From Porodaedalea pini (Eukaryota > Basidiomycota > Agaricomycetes > Hymenochaetales > Hymenochaetaceae), in NCBI GenBank assembly GCA_002794775.1, contig NBAY01000002.1, positions 1,922,001 through 1,986,000 of the forward strand: a DNA stretch of 64,000 bases. Direction: 5' to 3'. Positions 58,240-64,000 of this stretch are shown piece after piece. Position 1 is the first letter of the stretch. Each line of letters begins with the position of its first letter. The notes beneath the pieces are model-generated. The model searched no databases and was not told the DNA's origin. It saw only the letters and a program-made list of their open reading frames with translations. The position numbers were made by a program, and so were the translations under genes.

Positions 58240-59342
58240 TCAGAAGGCGGCCTGTTGCTGAGCCGCAGCGAGGACTGCTCCGTGACGCTCAGCGGTGCTG
58301 AGCATGAGAGCCTCGTTCAGTCTGAAGTAGAGAAGATAAGCATTGTATATTTGCGTGAGATTTAGAAGAAAACTTACGACCGCAGTCGCTGCGTCTCCAT
58401 CTCAGCCTGGTTGAGCCTCGTCTGGAGTTGTTGTTGAGTCATCTCGAGGTACTTGATGTGGGTCGTCGCTAGATTAGGGTAGATCGGCGGTCAGTGATGC
58501 GCGCTCACGAACACGGAAGACCTTGTGGAGATCACGTACCACGATCCAGAAGTGATACCTTGCTGGACTTCTGGTTCGAAACCGGAAGCACGTCCTTGAG
58601 CCTGCGATAGCCGTCACGGAGTTCGTCACGGCGGCGTTGCTCAGACTCGATGCGCTGACGGCGGATCTCCTCGCGGCGTTGATCGGAGTTGGCAGCAGCC
58701 ATAGCAGGCGCAAAGTCCTCCTCGTCATCATCGCTTGCGTAATCATCCTTGGTCGCACGACGCTTACGCTCAGCGCGCGCCGGGCGCGAGCCGATCGGAT
58801 TGAAGCGGTGCTGTCCACGCGACGCCGGGAGGTTGCCGTGCACGGAGCCAGGCGAGCTCGCACTGTTAATCGAGTTCGAGCGGGCCTTGCGAGTGGAGGC
58901 TGCGATGGAGGAGGGCATGCTGTCCGAGGAGAGCTCGCCGTTGCTCAGGTGCGTGAGCGCGGGCGGGCAGATGCTGTCGGGCGGGGTGAAGGGACGCGCC
59001 GGGGAGCCGGTCGTGAAAGAGGCACCGGATGAGTAAGCGTAGTCAGGAAGGCCGCCAGCGATGTTGAGAGAGTCAAAGGAGATGCGAGGGGAGCCAGCAC
59101 CCGGAACTAAAAATTCGAAAAGTAAATAACGACGGAAGCAAATTTTGTCAAGAGATCGACCGAGACTTACGAGGGACGTTTCCGACATTGAAGGGGGAGT
59201 GCGGAAACTGGAGGTAGTCAAAGCTCTGGTAGGCATCGACGTAGGGGAAGGGCGGGGTGGAGGAGACGGCGTCCATAGAGAAAGTGGGCGACTTTGGGCG
59301 GTCGAGGTGCTCGAAGTGCTGCTGTTCGATGTGGGAAGCCAT
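58240..59342 (-). CDS. bHLH-leucine-zipper transcription factor
   Basis: A multi-exon gene starting MASHIEQQHFEHLDRPKSP. The N-terminal half is Ser/Pro-rich. The basic region reads RRQRIESEQRRRDELRDGYR and helix-loop-helix continues RLKDVLPVSNQKSSKVSLL, then THIKYLEMTQQQLQTRLNQ and AEMETQRLRS, a zipper-like heptad stretch. Glu9 and Arg13 of the E-box-binding pattern are present, while the usual His5 appears as Arg. The protein ends HGAVLAAAQQQAAF before the TGA at 58240-58242. Last intron: donor after CTGCGGTC at about 58377, CTTCAG acceptor. It probably binds CANNTG sites as a dimer in the nucleus. Start chosen at the Met of MASHIEQ; an in-frame Met 10 codons upstream is possible. Confidence 0.88.
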
Positions 59343-60301
59343 TGAGATGTAGGATGCGACGATGAACAACAAGTAGAGGCTGCTTGGAGGAGGCGTAAAA
59401 AGGAGACAGTCGTCAAAAGAAGAGAAAAGAAAAGAAAAGGCGGATGAAGGGGAAGAGGGGAGAAGGGAGTAGAGTTGGGGGGATGGGAATGGAGAGTTAT
59501 ATAGTATTATATATGAGAAGTAAGGGGCTACGCAGACTCTTTCGGATTACGGTTAGATTCCCGCTGATAGTCCCTTTAAATTTCCCTTATTTTGTGTTGT
59601 TAGTTCTCTCGAGTACTAGTCACATCAACATGAATTCATCCCGGCTCATCCCCCTGCGCACATTAACCACTGTGCATTTTACTTCCGTCGTCCGCTCCTC
59701 CCTCTGCCCTTCATACGCTGCCCGTCCCCGCCCCGGCATCCGAAGTCGCTATCAATTCATGGTCCGTCACAAGCTCACAATTTACCCGTCTTCCCCGTTT
59801 CAGACAGTTCCTTTCCTACGCTCAGGCCAAATCAGTCTTTAGCTCAGCCTCGAGGCATAGAATCCCCCTTTCATTTCCCGCTTTTCCCACTACCCCCTCA
59901 TCAAACTCATTCTCCCCATCACCCACTTCTCGCCCAATACAGCAAGGCGACGCGCTCGCAAACGCCGTCCCCTCGCATCCCCCGAGCTGCACTAAAAAAG
60001 ACAAGCTGTATCACAGCTAACTAAACTTGCATTCAATACAGTCCGTGAAACAGAGACAGAGCATAACAAGAATATCACGAATAATAATTACAAAGTCGTA
60101 AATCATAAGCGTTCGTGTCATGAATGCCGTCAGCGTCGTCAGATCGTATCGCCATCGCAGCTCGTGTACGTATCCATCCTCGTATTCACCATCGCCCTTG
60201 CCCTCGCAAAAAGAGGTATCCACCCAAGCCCGGTACCACAGGTCTCTCCGGTGCATCGTGCCCAGCACCGCTCCGCTCCGCACGCTTCACCCTGTGTCAG
60301 C
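59343..60301. other. Intergenic, 1.0 kb
   Basis: Promoter and leader of the bHLH gene and 3' flank of the membrane protein gene. A purine-rich stretch (59405-59490) precedes the bHLH start. Frames at 59444-59842 and 60120-60320 lack supporting signals. Confidence 0.45.
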
Positions 60302-61750
60302 TCACGAATTGTAGTACCCTGTAACCGAAGTCCAATGTTAATCGATCTCAAAGCCGATCTCCCGGACATGAAATAATAGAACCGCCGACGAAGGCGAAGA
60401 ACAATTATCCCAGTCCCCTTCACTGTCAAATGGTACCAAGAACTCACCCCCATAGAACGGGCCCTTCATCTCTCGGTAGTGTTCCAGCCGCTTGGAGAAT
60501 CGCCAGTTCAAAAAGAGCATGTAGATCTTTCGTGCACAAAGGAAACAAAGGAATCAAACACATGAGCTCAGCGCAAAAACGAATCCTTGGCAAGGCCAAA
60601 GCTCACTTGGAAGACAAGGTCTACGAGCAAAGTGACAATAAACGCCACATACAGGCTCTGAAAGCCCGCGGTGCAAAATCCACTCGGGAACGACTTCCCG
60701 TTGTCATATCCGTCAATGACAGAGTCGGTCCAAAGTTGCCCTCCATTGTCGCATTCCCAGGTGATCTTGCCCTTCCTGAAGCATAAACAGAAGCCGAGAA
60801 GTCAGCCGGGTGCACATGAAATGAAGCTCGGGTAAAAATCGATGTGACTACGAAGACTTCCCGCAGACATCGAATCAAAGAACAATTGTCATTGGATGGA
60901 TAGCGAAGAAAACTAATAAGATGAGATCCTTCTTGCTTACCCTCGCTGAAGCTCCACGATCATGATAATCGCTCGGATGGCGCTTATGACCAGAACGATT
61001 GGCCATAGGAATTTGCATGCTCGAGTCCAAATGTAAGACCTCTGCCGTGACCAAAATCAACAATCATTCAGCGCCCGAACTTCACCGGAACAAAAGGAAT
61101 TAAAATGAAAAAGCAGCGAGGCATCGGCGGTGAGTCAAAGGACCAAATAGTTCCGTGTCGCCGAGGGTTCTGACGCGATTTCATATCATAAGCGAGCATA
61201 TTTACGTTTGAAAGGGCGAGGATATTGATCAGAGCGGCGAATGCAACGCCAAGTGCAATGCCCCCATAGATCTGCCTGCAGGACGAGATGGCGACAGCCG
61301 GACATAGTCAGCACTCGATCGAAAATGCAGTGCAGAACGCCGAAACTCGGAGGGGACGAGGGGAAATACATAGGGACACATAGAGCCGCACGCACCATTC
61401 CGGGTAAACGAAATACAGGTACTGCCCGTACATGAGGAGGAAGATGCCTCCGGCCGCACTGTAAAGCTGGTATAAGGCAGGTTAACATCATTTAGCTTCC
61501 TTCGCGGGCGTCGGAGAAGATTGGAGTCGGACGGACTTACGACCATGACGACCGCCCAGGCGATTGCTCCGTGGCGCTAAAGACATGGCGCCCATGCACA
61601 TGAGTCCACAAGATTCATAAATTTGGGTGTCCGAGAAGCGGACGGAGGTACAGCGGATGCGGCGAGTGATGTTTGCAGTATTTGCGGACATACCAAAGGC
61701 AATAGCAATAGGCAATTGTCGCACCTGCGATGTAATCGGGTAAATTCCAT
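60302..61750 (-). CDS. Four-span membrane protein, uncharacterised
   Basis: Assembled from about eight short exons, each with GT-AG ends; exons 61694-61750 and 61541-61576 fit exactly in frame. It encodes about 220 residues starting MEFTRLHRRCDNCLLLLPL. Predicted membrane helices are GAIAWAVVMVLYSAAGGIFL, GGIALGVAFAALINILALS, KFLWPIVLVISAIRAIIMIV and LYVAFIVTLLVDLVFQIYML. Between helices 3 and 4 is a loop with WECDNGGQLW and PSGFCTAG, two Cys that could form a disulfide. The C-terminus NWRFSKRLEHYREMKGPFYG then GYYNS is basic and aromatic. I know no function for it. A likely 5' leader intron (donor near 61793) precedes the ATG. The start Met is less certain than the rest. Confidence 0.72.
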
Positions 61751-63727
61751 CTGTGAATGAAGTTATACTCAGGACACAATCAGGAAACTTACCACATGAT
61801 ATCAAGATATTAAACAGGGTACAGGGGTTTTGAGTTTGTTCGGATTTGAGTCACAACAGATACAGCAGCACAGCACAGATGGTCGGGTCGATCAGTTAGT
61901 TGGTCAGAAAAGAAAGATCATTAGGTCGTCACAGAGAATAGAAATCCAGAAGGGTATGAGGGGTATGCACGTCGATACCACGTAGAGGACACGAGCGGTG
62001 TTCGTACGTGGTGGGACGAGCGAAAGCTTGAGCTATACTGAGGGCCCCTATTCACAGCGAACTCGAAGCAGCTGCCAAATGAAGTCATACGATCGGCCAT
62101 TTCCCTCTAGCGCTGGCACAAATACTGACCAAATATGGACATACACCCAGCGCTTGCAAAGGTCTATACATCCGCTGTTCTCGACATCAAACCATGAAAA
62201 GCCACAAAGCCTCTGGAGAAGCTCTGCTTCTGAAAAGCTCCTTTCCTCTGTTGTACTTGGTGCGTGTGAGAAGGCAAACTGCGTGGAAGACTACGCGTTT
62301 CGATCAATCACTAGCATCGTCCGGATGCTTTCATTTCATTCCGGCTCATTCTGTTACCGTCGCCCCGATGAGGGTTTTCATCCACTCTACCTCCAGCGCT
62401 GTGCCCAACGGATAGCTCTCTCTCTCTCCCTTTCGAGGGAACTTTCCATGTGGCTCTCAACCTTGACCTGCCGGGTCTTATTCCATTTTTTCTTCCCGCA
62501 ACTAAAAATAGCAAACCCCAATGCGAACGTCGAAACTCCAGCTCCGACGAAAAGGAACGACTACGTTTACCACGGTGGGCATAGCTCATGACTTTTGACT
62601 TCTCCGAAGCTGTATTTGGGACCGAAGGGACGATGACGGGTCTTTGTCGTAAGTTTTATTCTCTCGTACGTTGTTGCCTAACAATTGTTGAACCTTGACC
62701 CCATGTTTCGAAGTATAAGAAACTCTATGCTCCAATGACGTGAATAAAGGTTATACTCGTCTAATGGAGTGGCCATTCATTCCAATACTCGCTCCAGACT
62801 CACGAACAACTCAGCAAATCCAGTCTTGGATGACCTTGGCCAGGTGATATCGCGTTGTTTAGGCCATGCGCTGGGCTCACAAACCGCACCCATCAGAGCG
62901 ACACAGCAATTGAGAACGGTTCCATTCCGAACTGTCCAGGCTGCTCTGTCGAATTTCCAATATTCAAACCCTCATGAGCTTTGCACATGTGATCCATATG
63001 GCATTAGGTACGTTAATTCTGTTCGGCATGCATGCACCTATTTCGAATCCATGAGCACTTAATACTCTGGAGAAGGGACTGCAGAAACGCGAAGCTACTG
63101 ATCAGCTGGCCAGCCCTGCTACATCTGTGAAGATGTAGGAAGATGTCTATACGAGTCGAACCATCACCGGCACTTCCGCAATTTTCATTATTCCCTAGGC
63201 TTCTCTCGCGCGGAAGATCCTCATCCATGTTCCGCGAGGAGTTGTTGAGTCGATGCGCAAATTGCCTACCATATCGACGAAGAGGGCGATCACGGAGAGC
63301 TTGCTGGGCTGTTCCCTTCATTCTACGATCCAAGCCATCTGACTCGGATCTTGGGACTGTAACCTGGGTTGGGCAAGCGCGACGATACGCCGCAGGGCGC
63401 TGGTCTGGACCCGGAAACAACTACGAGCGATCGATCACGCAGGAGCTTTGAGCTTCAGGGAAATTGCGATTCTGCTTCGGATACCATCTCAGTCGCGGCA
63501 AACGGCGGTGTGAACTGTGCATGCTTCAGTGAAGAAGTCAAGCTGTTTCGACTGTTTGTCGTACTAACGTGCCTGCAACCGATAACTCTCCGTGGGTTTC
63601 AAGTTCTTGCCCATCCAGAGCCGTTCTAGGAGACGCGGAGCACCGATCTTTATGATTCATCTCTTTCCTTCACCCGAAGCATGTTGTGCCCGGACCTTCC
63701 CATTATCCTGCGGAGCTTGGAGCAGAT
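61751..63727. other. Intergenic or unannotated, 2.0 kb
   Basis: Upstream flank of the four-span gene. Minus-strand ATGAGCTATGCCCACCG followed by a GTAAAC-like donor near 62570 might be a separate first exon. Frames at 61998-62591, 62769-63062 and 63143-63451 have no domain I recognise. Nothing firm is called. Confidence 0.35.
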
Positions 63728-64000
63728 AAGCTGAAGGTTGGATTGGTTTCAGACTCATCATTTACCGCTCTGAAAATGCTATCTGCGGAAGAGGTGAACG
63801 GCCATTCTGTCCGCCTCATTCGGATAACTGAAGTTCCTTCGGCTTGTCACCTCTTCGACCAACTATGTCTTCTGACTTTTGTATCTTCGAGCGGTTCTGT
63901 GAAGGAAAGAGTATCCCCCTTCTTGATCAGCCACTATCGCTCTTTCGTCACTTCTGGTCGTTGGGACGTTCCAACCCAAAGCTCCTACCGAAAAGCCGAA
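63728..64000 (+). other. Open frame running off the right edge
   Basis: One plus-strand frame is open from 63728 to the last base (91 codons), reading KLKVGLVSDSSFTALKMLSA at its start, with an in-frame ATG at 63776. It could be the beginning of a gene or the 5' part of an exon that continues outside the window. No similarity or splice signal supports it, so it is reported as a candidate only. Confidence 0.2.

Noticed and set aside
1..64000. CRISPR arrays, operons or a secondary-metabolite cluster
   Set aside because: No regularly spaced direct repeats are visible, genes are intron-rich and individually promoted, and no polyketide, peptide or terpene synthase is present.

Overview
The window is fungal nuclear DNA, almost certainly from a mushroom-forming basidiomycete (Agaricomycetes). 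Genes are close together and split by many GT-AG introns of about 50-65 nt. The gene set includes a class I-III chitin synthase, fungal NTE1, a YABBY-type HMG protein, a nuclear-type casein kinase 1, a tRNA-Lys(TTT) with a 14-nt intron, and a Tad1/I-like non-LTR retrotransposon. The coding models were spliced by eye; exon borders of large genes are approximate unless stated.

Left part (1-16 kb): the 3' end of an unidentified plus-strand gene converges on an F-box/leucine-rich-repeat protein ending in a CaaX box. A 70-residue YABBY-like HMG protein follows, with an MCB/SCB-like motif cluster in its leader, then the Sec1/Munc18 protein VPS33 and the lysophospholipase NTE1, all on the minus strand.

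Retrotransposon (16.1-22.4 kb): a near full-length but frameshifted LINE is bounded by a perfect 11-bp target-site duplication. It sits about 140-185 bp upstream of the NTE1 start and lies between NTE1 and the chitin synthase gene.

Middle (22.6-45.3 kb): chitin synthase (minus) is divergent from a small Cys-rich protein (plus). After a poorly explained 1.7-kb stretch come casein kinase 1, gamma-COP (SEC21) and pantothenate kinase on the plus strand, a NOPCHAP1-like gene (minus), and a divergent gene for a protein with three homeodomains. A 3.8-kb stretch without a convincing gene follows, then an unknown tail-anchored Cys-rich protein.

Right part (46-64 kb): a large, mostly disordered Ser/Pro-rich protein; tRNA-Lys; an isocitrate-lyase-family enzyme, probably the mitochondrial 2-methylisocitrate lyase; MED11 on the other side of a 174-bp shared promoter; tubulin cofactor A; a bHLH-leucine-zipper factor; and a four-span membrane protein of unknown function. 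The last 2.2 kb contain no recognisable gene.

Most genes are core cell-biology functions (membrane traffic, lipid turnover, wall synthesis, CoA synthesis, transcription) with no sign of a metabolic cluster, so the neighbourhood looks like ordinary chromosomal arm sequence. The most interesting items are the triple-homeodomain protein with matching introns, the prenylation-type F-box protein, the LINE insertion with its ATGA ORF junction, and the uncharacterised membrane and Cys-rich proteins.
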